Below are positions 12,029-24,103 of a stretch of 64,000 bases of DNA, piece by piece. The DNA is from Antedon mediterranea (taxonomy: Eukaryota; Echinodermata; Crinoidea; Comatulida; Antedonidae): assembly GCF_964355755.1 (NCBI RefSeq), contig NC_092676.1, positions 25,216,288 through 25,280,287 on the forward strand. Reading direction: 5' to 3'. The notes beneath the pieces were generated by a model. It saw only the letters and a list, made by a program, of their open reading frames with translations. It did no database searches and was not told the DNA's origin. The translations under genes and the position numbers were made by a program. The first letter of the stretch is position 1, and each line of letters opens with the position of its first letter.

Positions 12029-13415
12029 GGCTACTACAATATACAAAAACAAATTCTGTAAATATGTGAATGTGAAAGAAAACGTTGTAGTAGACCAGGA
12101 ACTGAAAGCGACTAAACAACTCAAATGAATTAGTTGCGCAAGAGCATGGAACTGATTGTTTTACCGATATCGGGAGTGCAGCGCAACATGGTTCAGAGTT
12201 GAAGGAGGAACCAGTGTGTGCGAGCACTTTATGACAACATAAATGACCGCAACTGGTCAGTTGCTTATTATAGGCATAGGGGCCTAGGCTATAGGCCTAG
12301 TCATAAATAAAAAAAGATAATTCTAAATTTCCAGTGCGTGTTCTTTTTTAAGTAGAACATGTTTCAACTCAACTTTTTAAACACATTTAAGAATAATAAC
12401 TGCTTATGTTGACAGTTAAATCTTATTTTTATGCCTGGCCCAGGGCAGGGCTATGTAAATAGTAGTAATAAGTAGTATTACTACTAGGTAGGCCTATATA
12501 GGCCTATCCATTCTGAACCGTTTGCCTCTTGTGTGGTGGTAGGCCGAGCGAGGCCTAACCTAATATAATAAGGCCGCCTCCTTCCTAGGCCTACCTAGTA
12601 GTAGTAGCTAACTAGGCTAGGGCTAGGCCCTAGTCCTTCTCCAAAAAAAAATTAATATCAATATGGCAATATTACCTGTTACTACTAACCGTATAATAAT
12701 ATAACATGAATTTAAAACAAAAACAGACACTCGGTTTCTTTTTGTTGTTCTCTTTCATCCATCAGTAAAGCGCCACCAATAATTGACCACCACAAAATGT
12801 ATGATAGTGGTGTCGCGGCAATTTAAAATAACCCACACGGGACAGCGACGAGAAAGGATCGGAGTGAAAAGGGCCAGGGACGACCGACCGGATATAAACG
12901 CCGGAAGTACTGAAGGTTTACCGGAAGTATAATTTTTAATGGCCATTATTTATAAATAATTACCTACCCAGGCACCAGAAGGGGTCCAACCAGAAGTATC
13001 AAAATATTATATTTATAAGTAATGAAATACTGTGTTTCATTATTTATACATATTATAAACCCCGGAAATATTGTTGAAGGGTAAAGGAAGTATTAATGTT
13101 GGTAATTATCTTAAATAATTACTTATTTCGGAAATATTAACATTATTTATAAATAATGAAAATAGTTTCATTTTTTATTTTATATAGACGCCGGAAGTAT
13201 TGTTGAAGGTTACTGGAAGTATAATTTGTCGAAAAAGTCATTATTTATAAATAATTACCGACAGTTACTTGATACTACTTCCGGTAATAATTTATAAATT
13301 ACGTTAACAATTTTACCGAGACTTGATTTTCAAATAATTTTTAATACTTTCCAAATACGATCTGCTAGATAGTACCTAATTGCTATTCATTCAACATATT
13401 TATTATAGTAGGCCT
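12029..13415. other. INTS12 upstream region with degenerate repeats
   Basis: No gene is supported. It begins with the INTS12 promoter and 5' untranslated region, then TAGGCCTA-rich sequence. Around 12898-12965, 13065-13155 and 13188-13262 a motif recurs (CCGGAAGTA, GTTGAAGG, TTATTTATAAATAATTA), giving three diverged tandem copies. Confidence 0.5.
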
Positions 13416-15452
13416 CAGGCCCGTATCCAGGGGGGGTGCGTTGGGTGCAGACGCACCCCCCCAAGTCCCAAAAGGTCCACTATTTCCTCGGTTGGTATTT
13501 TTTCTTGTCTTGTTTAACTAAAGACAATATCATTATATATATACAAAATTTACATTATCAATGGTATACAAACAAAAATATGCTAATATAAAATGAAAAA
13601 ATACCGGTAATTAAATTACGGAATCTGAACTGACTACAAACTCGATGTAAAACATGCGCAGTCGATCATGTGACGACAAGCAATAGCTTAGCGCTTCATG
13701 TACGCGGTACGCGGTATAATATACAGTAAAAACGTTCGCGTTCACTTCATATAGCTTCAGCGCCTAGAAAACCACGATGTTCCATTGACCGTGAGAGTAC
13801 GTCAGAGGGCTAATATGCACTTTTATGCATTCATTATTGCCAGCGATCTAACTTACTAATAAACATTAGCTAGGTACGCACTTGTCTGGCGGTATCCTTT
13901 TGTACGAATCGTTCAACGTTGGGTCGAGACGCGTGATATCAAGTTTCATCCAGGGACCAAAATGTGTAATGTAGTTATTTTCCAGGCGAAGTTTACCGAC
14001 GGTTACCGAAGGGAACACGTGTACTTTTTGTCGGGGAATATAATATACAGTAAAAAGCGTTCGCGTTCACTTCGTAGCTAGCTTCAGCGCCTAGAAAACC
14101 GCGACGTTTCATTGACCGTGAGAGTACGTCAGAGTGATAATATGCACTTTATATGCATTCATTATTGCCAGCGATCTAACTTACTACTAAACAATAGCTA
14201 GGTACGCACTTGTCTGGCGGTATCCCTTTGTACGAATCGTTCAACGTTGGGTCGAGACGCGTGATATCAAGTTTCATCCAGGGACCAAAATGTGTAATGT
14301 GTTATTTTCCAGGCGAAGTTTACCGACGGTTACGTCGTGTACTGCGTCGACGTACGCTACACTACAGCAAAAACGAATTATGTTAATTGTTCGTTTGTTC
14401 ACCAATTTTTTAATTTACAAGTAACCTTCTGTACCGTGGGGCACCTAAAATAAATTTTTCATCTATTACTAAACAAAAAAACATGCCATTTTCGCTTAGC
14501 CAACATTATAGCTATAGTTATTACATTTTCAATATCCTGTATGTCATGAATTTCTCACCACTCGGAAGTCCAGATGGTACGCATGCATACACCTGGGAGG
14601 AATAAACTTTTTTCCCCGACTGAAAAAGGTCTACGCTTGCGTTTTTTAAGCCTCTAGGCCTGATGTTTCCAAAGTATAAAATGCAATTTTTTGAAGACCT
14701 GCAGCTCTAGTTTTAAACATTTTCTTAGCTCAGCCCCAACAATAAAGCTGGTCATATTTCGAAGAACAAGAAGTACATTTTCCGAGACCTAGCATCTCTA
14801 TTTTTCAAACATTTCTTAGCTCAGTCACAACCCATGATAGGGACTTATATATTTTTTTTCATGTTTTGAAGTATAATAAGTCCAATTTCCGGGACCTCCA
14901 ACTCTATTTTTCTAAATTTTCTTTGAACTTTTATTTTTTAAATTGAAAAATATGGATTGAAACAGTCATCGCGCATCGTTTTTTTGCACGCAGTATTTTA
15001 TTTATGCATTATAAAAAATGGAAAAAATGGCTACCCTAAATCTGATTAAAAAGACCTCAAATGACGCTAGAACGCGTTGCTTCCGGGGGCTTCGCCCCCC
15101 TGGACCCCACCGGGGGCTCTTGGCGGCCCCTGGCCCTCAGCCTAGTGATGCTCGCTTCGCTCGCATAGCCCCCTCATCGGGGAATGTAGCCCCCGCGTCG
15201 GGAAGATCCTGGCGCCACCCCTGCTGAGTTGGCCTCATCATGAAAGCGTTAAGTTCTGGTGTCCATCGTTCAACTAGCCCAAGCCACAACAGACAGTCTT
15301 ACATCAGTCTTTAGAACGTCAAATAACGCAAATTTTTCCAGGGCCTTCGGCCCCTGGACCCTGACCGGGGGCCCTTGGCGGCCCCCTGGCCCCCAGCCAT
15401 TGTTGCTCGCTTCGCTCGCACCCCCCCATTATAAATGCTGCATACGGGCCTG
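13416..15452. mobile_element. Probable non-autonomous DNA transposon, about 2.0 kb
   Basis: The ends are inverted: CAGGCCCGTATCCAG at the left and CATACGGGCCTG at the right, each followed inward by a poly-G/poly-C stretch (GGGGGGGTGCG). GGCCT flanks both ends, but lies inside a palindromic TAGGCCTA context, so the target duplication is uncertain. CAGG-starting ends of this style are typical of hAT-like elements. No transposase frame is present. The interior holds a 290-bp direct repeat and two GC-rich segments around 15080-15190 and 15340-15430, where TCGCTTCGCTCGCA occurs in both. Confidence 0.55.
13715..14333 (+). repeat. Two direct copies of a segment of about 290 bp
   Basis: 13715-14006 and 14039-14333 are nearly identical, sharing GCGTTCACTTC, GAGAGTACGTCAGAG, TCGTTCAACGTTGGGTCGAG and TCCAGGCGAAGTTTACCGAC. 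They lie inside the putative transposon and contain no long open frame. Confidence 0.9.
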
Positions 15453-15639
15453 GGCCTACTATTATTATTACTTAATTAGTATCATTGACAGATGTGAAAT
15501 CATGTTTTATATGGAGATGGTTCTGTGGATCTCTTTTCAGGTTGCTTATGCATCAAAATGTATGTAGCCAGGTCTAGCTAGCTAGTCTGACCATCATGGA
15601 GGTGGTCTGACTCTTCTGGGCCGACTAAATAGGCATAAT

Positions 15640-16016
15640 TACTAAAGGAGATCTTCTTATCCCTCGTCCTTACCTTGAAATCTTTAAACTTTCTTTTAGT
15701 TTCAATGCTCCTTCTTTCTTTAATTCTCTACCTTTTAGCATTCGTAACTCTTACAATTTCTCCTCCTTTAAATCTCTTTTGAAAAAACACCTGTTTCTCT
15801 CTCTCAGATTTTTTTTTTCTTTTTTTCCTTCTTTCATTGTTGGCATTCTGTATATTTTTATATATATATTTATATTTATTTTTTATATCTTTGTTAATTT
15901 TGTGTTTTTATAGTTTATTTTGTATTTTCTGTTTGTTTTCAGGGTCCCTAATGATCAGCTGATGCTGGATGGACCACCCTCATAAAATATTGTTGAAATA
16001 AATTAATTAATTAATC
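15640..16016 (+). mobile_element. 5'-truncated non-LTR retrotransposon (LINE) tail
   Basis: The open part encodes FNSLPFSIRNSYNFSSFKSL followed by LKKHLF, the C-terminal signature of many CR1/Jockey-like ORF2 proteins. A short 3' untranslated region and a TTAA-type tail follow. GGCATAAT occurs at 15632-15639 and 16017-16024, a credible target-site duplication that marks the insertion exactly. It is a dead fragment. Confidence 0.8.
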
Positions 16017-16364
16017 GGCATAATCCCCGATCTCTACAGACTCTCTGTCTGCTCCGAATATTCTATAATAATTAGTTTCAGTACTTTTATGTTATTTATT
16101 AGTCATATATCAACTACATGTACTCTATTGTATTATATATATAAAATAGGCCTATTTAGTTTTTAACAAGTTGATTAGAAAATGAAACATATATTTTAAC
16201 TACTGTTGTTTATTGACATACTAAGTAGTAGTCTTTAGTTTATTTGATTAAAAATTAATAGCTTACATAATCAGTGTCTGTTTGTTAAAGAATATTGCTA
16301 CTTTCAACTCTTAAACAGATTAAACTAGTTAACCTAATATGTATTCTATATTTGGCTTTGTATA

Positions 16365-19322
16365 TTATCTAGGGCGGGCGGACGAGGGAAGCCTTGGTGG
16401 CTGGATGTTAAATAACAAAATTCTTTCTTGTCCTACACGGATTAATATATGTTTCGATGAGCCATGTGCCTTTTGCATTGCTATCATTCCACCAGAGACT
16501 ACACACTGCCATGGTTCTTTTTGCAGACTTCTGAGATCAGACGTACTTAATGCTTTTATCATCCACTTTGCAATTTCGTTCCTGGTGCTTGTACCTTTCG
16601 AAAGGCATACTTTTATCAGAGACAGTACCTTCTCACTCGTTGTCATGTCAATGTCATTACTAATGTTGACTATGACTGGTCGGCTAACAGTGCCATCTGG
16701 AAAGCATTTTTCGTCGGTCGATGGTGTTTTACTTAGAATCAACAAGTTTCCAGCTATTTCAGCCTGAAAATAGTACTCTTGCTCAAAACCATGCGATATT
16801 TCAGCTTCCTTTCCAATAAAACAATTCCAACTTTTACCGTAATTGCTATTCATATGCTGAACTATGATCTTTGACCTTCCTATTGGTGGTAAGTTGTTTT
16901 TGAAGGCGTCTTGGATAGTAGTGATGCAGAATGACTGCATATCGTCTTCCATAGATGACACTATGCTACTTGAAACAATTGACTCTATGGAGAAAAAATT
17001 CGGTTTGTTTTAAATGCTTATACCATGAACATCATTCTTCGTCTAAGTTATATTCAATCTCACATTTTCATTAAGTCAGCTTTGTATTCAACCTCATTAT
17101 CATCAATTTCCTCATCATCAAGTCATCTTTATTCCATCTCGATCATCTGCAAGTCATCTTTATTCAACCTCGATCATCAAGTCATCTTTATTCCATCTCG
17201 ATCAGCAAGTCATCTTTATTCAAACTCGATCATCAAGTCATCTTTATTCAACCTACAGTAGATCATCAAGTCATCTTTATCCAAACTCATCATCAAGTCG
17301 TCTTTATTCCATCTCGATCAGAAAGTCATCTTTATTCAAACTCGATCATCAAGTCATCTTTATTCAAGCTCGATTATTAAGTCATCTTTATTCAACCTCG
17401 ATCATCAAGTCATCTTTATCCAAACTCATCCATCATCAAGTCGTCTTTATTCCATCTCGATCAGCAAGTCATCTTTATTCAAACTCGATCATCAAGTCAT
17501 CTTTATTCAACCTCGATCATCAAGTCATCTTTATTCAACCTCGATTATTAAGTCATCTTTATTCAACCTCGATCATCAAGTCATCTTTATTCAAACTCGA
17601 TCATCAAGCCATCTTTATTCAACCTCGATCATCAAGTCATCTTTATTCAACCTCGATCATCAAGTCATCTTTATTCAACCTCGATCATCAAGTCATCTTT
17701 ATTCAAACTCGATCAAGTCATCTTTATTCAAACTCGATCATCAAGTCATCTTTATTCAAACTCATCATCAAGTTATCTTTATTCAAACTCATCATCAAGT
17801 CATCTTTATCCAAACTCATCATCAAGTCATCTTTATTCAAACTCGATCAGCAAATCATCTTTATCCAAACTCGATCATCAAGTCATCTTTATCCAAACTC
17901 ATCAAGTCATCTTTATCCAAACTCATCAAGTCATCTTTATTCAAGCTCGATCATCAAGTCATCTTTATTCAACCTCGATCATCAAGTCATCTTTATTCAA
18001 ATTCGATCATGAAGTCATCTTTATTCAACCTTGATCATCAAGTCATCTTTATTCAACCTCGATCATCAAGTCATCTTTATTCAACCTTGATCATCAAGTC
18101 ATCTTTATTCAAACTCGATCATCAAGTCATCTTTATTCAATCTCGATCATCAATTCATCTTTATTCAAACTCGATCATCAAGTCATCTTTATTCAACCTC
18201 GATTATTAAGTCATCTTTATTCAACCTCGATCATCAAGTCATCTTTATTCAAACTCAATCATCAAGTCATCTTTATTCAACCTCGATCATCAAGTCATCT
18301 TTATTCAAACTCGAACATCAAGTCATCTTTAATTAAACTCATCAAGTCATCTTTATTCAAATTCGATCATCAAGTCATCTTTATTCAAACTCATCATCAT
18401 CTATTGAAACACTTTATATCATATCATCAAGAATGTATTAATTTAACATACTTTTGTTTAATGAAAGGAGCTCTGTTGCAAATGGATTCGGCTGCAGTTG
18501 TTTGAGATATGTTGTTGTTGGAATGTTCTCACTCGGCTTCAAACGTCCTAGGTACATTAACTGTTGTTCTACATTGCCTATGCTAAGCTGGAAATCGTCT
18601 GTTGTGTTTTTACTCCTTGTGTAGGCAATCTCAAGTTTTTTCCGTGTATTATCCACTTGTAGTTTGGCAAGTTGTTTTCTCTCAATTTCTTCAGCCTTCA
18701 TTTCAATATCTCGCAGTCGTTTCTTAAACTCTTCCTCTTCCCGTTTTTTAGCGCCCTGAATGTAGTTGTCTTTCTGCTCATTTAAAATCTTCTTGTAAGC
18801 ATCGATGTTATCGATTTGAGTTTTGTATTCAGAGTTTTCTTTGAGGCAGTCTTCAAAAAGTTGGTTGACTATTTCTAAAGCTTCATTGACAGTTAGTATA
18901 TTGTGACGTAAGTGCTCATTATTGCAACATACGTCACAGATGAGTTCACTGCAAGTTGTACACCACATATTCAATGGCCTGTTATGCTTAGGCCTACTGC
19001 ATCTAGACTTACTGTTAGTAATGATAGATTTGTCAGCCTTCTCCAAAGATTCTTTTGCGGATTCAGCCAGAAAAAACGCCGGCAGGTCTTTAATGCCATT
19101 TTCTGGAATTGGTGTTGGCTGTCGACATGTAGCGCAATTTACTGAATTCCGGTGTCTACCGGATTGAACCTGTGTTGCTGCGTACCTTTTCAGGCATTTT
19201 AAACAAAATGCATGACCACACCTCAGTTGTTTAGGTTGAACCATCACTTCGAAACATATTGGACAAGTAGCAATATTTTCCAGACATTCTCTCAACGGAT
19301 CTTCTTCCGATCGGCTTGCCAT
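16365..19322 (-). CDS. T1: RING/B-box/coiled-coil protein fused to two LC8-like domains
   Basis: Predicted cytoplasmic E3 ubiquitin ligase of TRIM type with an unusual C-terminus; 496 residues. Exon 1 is 19322-18452, exon 2 is 16984-16365, joined in phase 1 (donor GTATGT, acceptor TCTCCATAG). The C3HC4 RING has ligands C20, C23, C35, H37, C40, C43, C63 and C66. A B-box-like zinc site follows around residues 105-145, then a coiled coil to about 235. Exon 2 encodes two copies of a dynein-light-chain (LC8) fold: residues 302-377 with SWNCFIG and a conserved ISH, and 407-484 with PWQCVV, KHILIRVGQERILLF. LC8 itself has WHCIVG, VTHE and GQVAILLF at these places. The start ATG at 19322 has the better context and aligns with paralogues; an in-frame ATG lies at 19328. 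The last 12 residues (QPPRLPSSARPR) extend past the fold. The 1.47-kb intron is mostly satellite. Confidence 0.85.
17090..18410. repeat. 27-bp satellite filling the T1 intron
   Basis: Roughly 45 units of TCATCAAGTCATCTTTATTC plus AAACTCGA or AACCTCGA. Units differ by single bases and small deletions (AACTCATCATC). The homologous introns of T2 (99 bp) and T3 (254 bp) lack it, so the array arose in this copy. The open frames that run through it are artefacts. Confidence 0.92.
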
Positions 19323-19795
19323 TTTCATTAATATCTAATAATAATAATATAGGCCTAACTCGAATCTAAAATCCGATTGTAGGCTGCTACAGTATAATGT
19401 TGAATTCAATCGTAGCTGATCGTGAATGCCAATTGGGTACATTTCATTCTTCTCGAAAGGGGTGTCGTAATGTCCGATAACATGTATGAATACTATTTAT
19501 CCCGTAAGCGGATCTAAACGTTTGCATTGTGTTGAAAATAGAATATTCCAAATGAAGAAAGGGGATTTCCAGATATTTATTTTTATTGCTGCAGATTCTA
19601 CGTATCGATAATAATGAATAATCGCGCCCTTATTGGTTAATACCAATACAGTTGTAATTTAATTCATTAATTATTTATAATTATGTTTACTCTTTTATTG
19701 CCCTCTATAGACTGTTGCATTCGTTAATTTAGTCAATGCCCTCTAGTGTTGACGTACGTCTTTGTTTTTCTGCGTATGTTTAAAATGGGTGCAGG

Positions 19796-19945
19796 TCAAG
19801 TCGGCCCTAAACCGTCTCGGCCAAAGTCAAGTCGGCCCCACGTCAAGTCGGCCCCAAGTCAACTCGGCCCCAAGTCAACTCGGCCTCAAGTCAACAAGTC
19901 AACTCGGCCTCACGTCAACTCGGCCAAAAACTAATCGGTCAACTC
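19796..19945 (+). repeat. GTCAACTCGGCCCCAA-type minisatellite
   Basis: About ten short units built on AAGTC(A/G)(A/G)(C/G)TCGGCC with a period near 13-16 bp. The encoded repetitive peptides are unlikely to be real. Confidence 0.85.
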
Positions 19946-19965
19946 GGCCACAATAAAGTATGGAA

Positions 19966-19969
<4 letters not shown>

Positions 19970-20031
<62 letters not shown>
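19970..20031. repeat. (AT)n microsatellite
   Basis: About 30 uninterrupted AT dinucleotides. Confidence 0.97.
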
Positions 20032-20034
<3 letters not shown>

Positions 20035-21745
20035 ATGTTGTAAGAAATCGTGTACCTGAAGGGTATGCTTTCCAGTTTAGAGATCCGGTCATATCTATAA
20101 CGCACATGCACAGTTTACTCTTATTCATATTCAAGTACAGTTTATAACTTATCACATTTTGTAATTTCCTCTGTAATTTCCAAGTGTAGTTTCTAATTTG
20201 TGTAGGGTTTTCGAGACCCCCATTCAACTCAATTGTACTTCCGATTATGAGAACCGGTGTCATTGTCATTTTTTGTACAGTTCTATTGTTTATTGAATAA
20301 ATTACTGATGTCTAAAAAGCGACCAAGAAAAAAAAGCTTTATCCAAATGAGTTGAAAATTCCCTCATCATTCTCTTTGTTGTAATTTGTCAAAAAATAGG
20401 GATGGTTGTTTTGTTGCTGATTTCCTAAATGTATTGACTAATTATACTAAAGAGGATTTAAAAAAAAAACAGAAAATAACGTAAAAAAATGTTCCAGAAA
20501 TTGTATAGAAATATGTAATCATTATTATTTATGAAATATTGAATGAATAAAGGTGGTAAAGCCACAAAAGATAAACAAAAATAATAATACACAAAAAGAA
20601 ATAATTAAAAAAAGAGGACCCAGCCATGGTGTGTTTAAAACTCAATATAACTATCTGATATTGTAGACATGTAGTTTACAATACAATCCAATAAATGTCA
20701 TCGTGATGTATCCGGGTGAGATATTATATACATATAAAGTTACGTAAGGGCAAAATTCGGTAAATTGCGCCTTACTTCTAGAATTTTTACTCAATGGTAA
20801 TGGTTATTGGTTTATACGCTCGGAACTGATTTTAACCACCTAATGTAATCCTGTTTACTAATTAAGTTGAGTTAGATAATTAGTTATTGACAATTAAAAC
20901 GAATTAAATTGAGGTTTAACGATTTGCCCCAAATCGATCGTGGTATACGTTACGTATGAATGTTATTTTGGACGTTAAAACATTGCGAATACGTCATTCA
21001 CAAACATTACATATAACATTAAAAAAACGTATCGAACACGTTCTTATCAACGTTATTGCAGACATTATAAATACGTTTTTAATACGTTATTATGAACATT
21101 ATTGAGGACGTTCAGAAAACGTTAATTTTGACGTTATAAAGTCGTAAAAAAGGTCGACATTTTTGCGTTCGTGCAACGTTATTAGAAAACGTCTACAGTT
21201 TTTTTCATTTTAAACATAATGGCAATTGTATTTGGCAACAGATTACATCATGTTTGTATTTATTCACTCTGTGTTCATTTTTTACAATGTCCAGATATTA
21301 ACGCCAAAGTTCCTGTATTAACCTGTATTAAAGAGCCATCTGGGCAATTGCAAGCGCGTATGTATACATTTACGTAAGGAAGTAGGTTTTTATAGGACGT
21401 TTAGTTTTATTCGTACAGTATTGTAAGGACATTTCAGTAAATCGCGCGTAACCCTTTTCTCAATGCTTTAGAAAGTGGGTTCATATTACATTCCGTACTA
21501 AATTGTACCAGCAATTGAAAACCATTAGGCCTACTACTTAATTTGAGTTAGATAATTATTTATTGACGATTAAAATTTAGGTTAAACGATTTGAGTTAGT
21601 TGCTTTCATGAGCACAGCTACCGCAACTTAAGTATGAATTGGCTTTAAAAAACAATTGAAAATTAGGTCTACTAATTAAGTTGAGTTAGATAATTATTTA
21701 TTGACGTTTAAAGCGAATTTACGATTTGCCCCAAATAGAGGTGTT

Positions 21746-22436
21746 TTTAGTCGCGTGGACGCGACTCTATAGTTCACTATGTCGGTCGGTCGGTCTGTCG
21801 GTCCGGTATCACTATGCGTTTTATCGCTTTCTGACCTTATCTTGATATCAGTTTAATCTAGCTAAGTCAATTTTTCACAGTATATTCCTTATGGCCAGGA
21901 GTCGATGTGGTTATGTTTTTGCGGGGCGCAATAAAAAATTACGCGGTCTACGCACGGTTTAACGAAATCACGTTTGTAATCATATCTTCACAACCATGAA
22001 TCACAATTAAATAAAATTTTGTACTCATAAATTTCAGGGCATAAATCATCATATGGCAATACAATTACGTGCGTAGCGCATGTAACGCATGCGTACGCGC
22101 GCTTAAAATTTTCAAAATTTATTTTCGATGAAATAAGAGTACGTTTCAGGCAATTTTAAGCGTTTACAAAATTGCCATGAGTGCGCAGATTTTTGCGCGC
22201 GCACTGCGCGTTAAATGTTATTGCACACTCTTTTTGCCCGATTTCTGTTTTCTTGACTTACTTTTCAACTCGAAATTACGTTATACGAGCACGTCAAAAG
22301 TGACAGGCTACGCACGTGTAAATTAAAAAAATATAAATGTTTTTAAACATTTCAACATTTTTAAACATGTTCAGTAATTTCGGTCAGTTGGTAGGTTGGT
22401 CGGTCGGTCGGTAAACACTAATGAGCACGCGACTGC
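21746..22436. mobile_element. DNA-transposon-like repeat with TAGTCGCGTG ends
   Basis: The left end TTAGTCGCGTGGACGCGACT, followed by a run of TCGG units, and the right end TCGGTAAACACTAATGAGCA then CGCGACTGCAG define an element of about 690 bp. Internally deleted relatives of about 100 bp lie at 32425-32525 and 48772-48868. No transposase is encoded. Confidence 0.6.
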
Positions 22437-22674
22437 AGCCATCTATATGGCCTTGTTCACAAACTGTTTTACATATAAACACATACTGATAGTTGCTTAT
22501 CAACGTTTGTATTAATTAATACTGTAATTACAAAAAATATAAACGTCGTAGTGGTGTATCGTTACATGTACTTTACCATTTCAATCGAATATGGCAGTGA
22601 CAGTATTAAATCACAATGTTTTACTGTTATTGGTTATTTATAAAACTATATATTTGATAATCGTTTCCTAAAGT

Positions 22675-23547
22675 TTAATTAGCTATGATATATAAAAATG
22701 CAATAAGAAGTAAAACAATAATCTTTCCGAGATCACACTCTTCTTGACGATTGACGCCTCTAATCATTGTCATGTCTTGTCGTACAAGCTCAAATCGATT
22801 GCCTATGATTGCATTGTCTCGTACTCCAAGATATTCAAGCTCCCTTCTTTTATATGATCGTTCAAGTTCTTTCTTCTCTCTAAATGCCCGTGCTGCTTGC
22901 TGTCGTATCTCACGATTTTCATGTCGTGCTTGATCAAGTTCAGCTTGACTTCCTCTGCCTTTGTTTTTTCTTACTGGTTGTTGTTTTCTGGTTTCTTTCA
23001 AACGTTCTATCTCTCTTACCAATGATTCATTTTTTAATTGACATTCAGTATAAGCTTTTTCCATTTCTGCTATTTTCTGCTCATATCTGCACTTACATCC
23101 ACGAAATGCTTCAATGAAAGTGTTCGTTGAAATTATGTGTTTGTGATGTTGTCCACGACAGACACCACATATCAGTTCCATGCATGTTTCACACCATATG
23201 TTTAAAACTTGATTATGAGCAGGTTCGTCGCAGAACGGAAGTCTAACAGTCGTTAACCCCAATTTTTTAGCCTTTTTAAAACATTCTTTTGCATCTTCGA
23301 TCAAAAAAGACGACGGAAGTCGTTCAAGACCAGTTTTTGGAATTTTAGTTGAATGTCGACACAAAGCGCACACAACATAACACGTGAAGTGGTGTTTGGG
23401 TTCACATTGCTTACGTAGACATTTTAGGCAAAACGAATGTCCACACTGAAGAAATTTAGGCGTTTCCATCTCTTCCATACACATTGAACATTCAATGAGG
23501 TTTTCAACAAACGTCCTAACCGGGTCGTTGTCTTCTAGCTCAGCCAT
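22675..23547 (-). CDS. T4: tail-anchored RING/B-box/coiled-coil protein
   Basis: Single-exon, 290-residue TRIM-like E3 candidate. Its ATG at 23547 has a good context (AACATGG); an upstream in-frame TTG is not needed. The RING begins CSMC, continues LQCGHSFCLKC and ends CALC. A B-box follows with WCETCMELICGVC and HHKH. A charged coiled coil covers about residues 165-255. The protein ends in a hydrophobic helix (IIVLLLIAFLYIIAN), so it should sit in an ER or outer mitochondrial membrane as a tail-anchored protein, as TRIM13 and TRIM59 do. The N-terminal half is almost identical to T5. No LC8-like exon is seen downstream. Confidence 0.85.
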   Translation of the reverse strand: MAELEDNDPVRTFVENLIECSMCMEEMETPKFLQCGHSFCLKCLRKQCEPKHHFTCYVVCALCRHSTKIPKTGLERLPSSFLIEDAKECFKKAKKLGLTTVRLPFCDEPAHNQVLNIWCETCMELICGVCRGQHHKHIISTNTFIEAFRGCKCRYEQKIAEMEKAYTECQLKNESLVREIERLKETRKQQPVRKNKGRGSQAELDQARHENREIRQQAARAFREKKELERSYKRRELEYLGVRDNAIIGNRFELVRQDMTMIRGVNRQEECDLGKIIVLLLIAFLYIIAN

Positions 23548-24103
23548 GTTGTGTTCAATAAGATGAACTAAACTCAATTAACTAACTGATATTGTAGGCA
23601 TGTGACGCGAATGACGAAAGGAAGTGAACAACATTGTAAATTCCAAAAAAACTTTAGCCAAGGTCAAGGTGTATAACTTCAACTCAGCATCCGAAATAAT
23701 TAAAGTGAACGTTTGTTGTTGTCTACAATCGTCGACTTTCAGGAAACCATCAAGTTTTTAATAAATTAGCGAGGTTCACGCAACAATGAATTGAGTGGTG
23801 AAATGTCACGAAATCCAATGCGTCGGGTATACAAATGTATTATAGTGTAATTGTGCTTTTTTACGTGGTCTCCTATTTCTAGCTCATCACTGTATTAAGT
23901 GGGTGTTGGGCTACAAACTTTGTCACAAAGTGGTATCAGCCTACATTGAATCAAATCATAAAATAATACACTGCCAATTTCTTGTAGGAATATAGTCATA
24001 CACTTATAGATATTTGTGAAAATACTCTAATAGACACGATAATGAACAGAACATTCCAAATAAATTTACTCGGAAATCTTTCAATTAGGCCTATATTAAT
24101 GTT
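23548..24103. other. Short spacer between T4 and T2
   Basis: Contains the T4 5' region and the T2 3' end. I see no further gene or repeat. Confidence 0.5.

Larger units (their letters stand above)
19323..22674. other. Spacer between T1 and T4
   Basis: No gene is supported. It contains the T1 promoter, a short satellite, an AT dinucleotide run, an ACGTT-rich stretch around 20950-21200 and a DNA-transposon remnant. About 80 bp with the core TTGAGTTAGATAATTA is present three times, near 20865, 21540 and 21680, as diverged copies. Confidence 0.5.

Noticed and set aside
11377-12124. Several long overlapping minus-strand open frames rich in Phe, Leu and Val
   Set aside because: They run through the 23-bp satellite in all three frames; only the first 48 codons of one (INTS12 exon 1) are real.
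17025-18209. Open frames with repeated SSLFNLDHQVIFI-type peptides
   Set aside because: Products of the 27-bp satellite in the T1 intron.
23548-23577. Ten-residue N-terminal extension of T4 (also in T5)
   Set aside because: It begins with TTG; the next codon ATG has a good context and aligns with paralogues.
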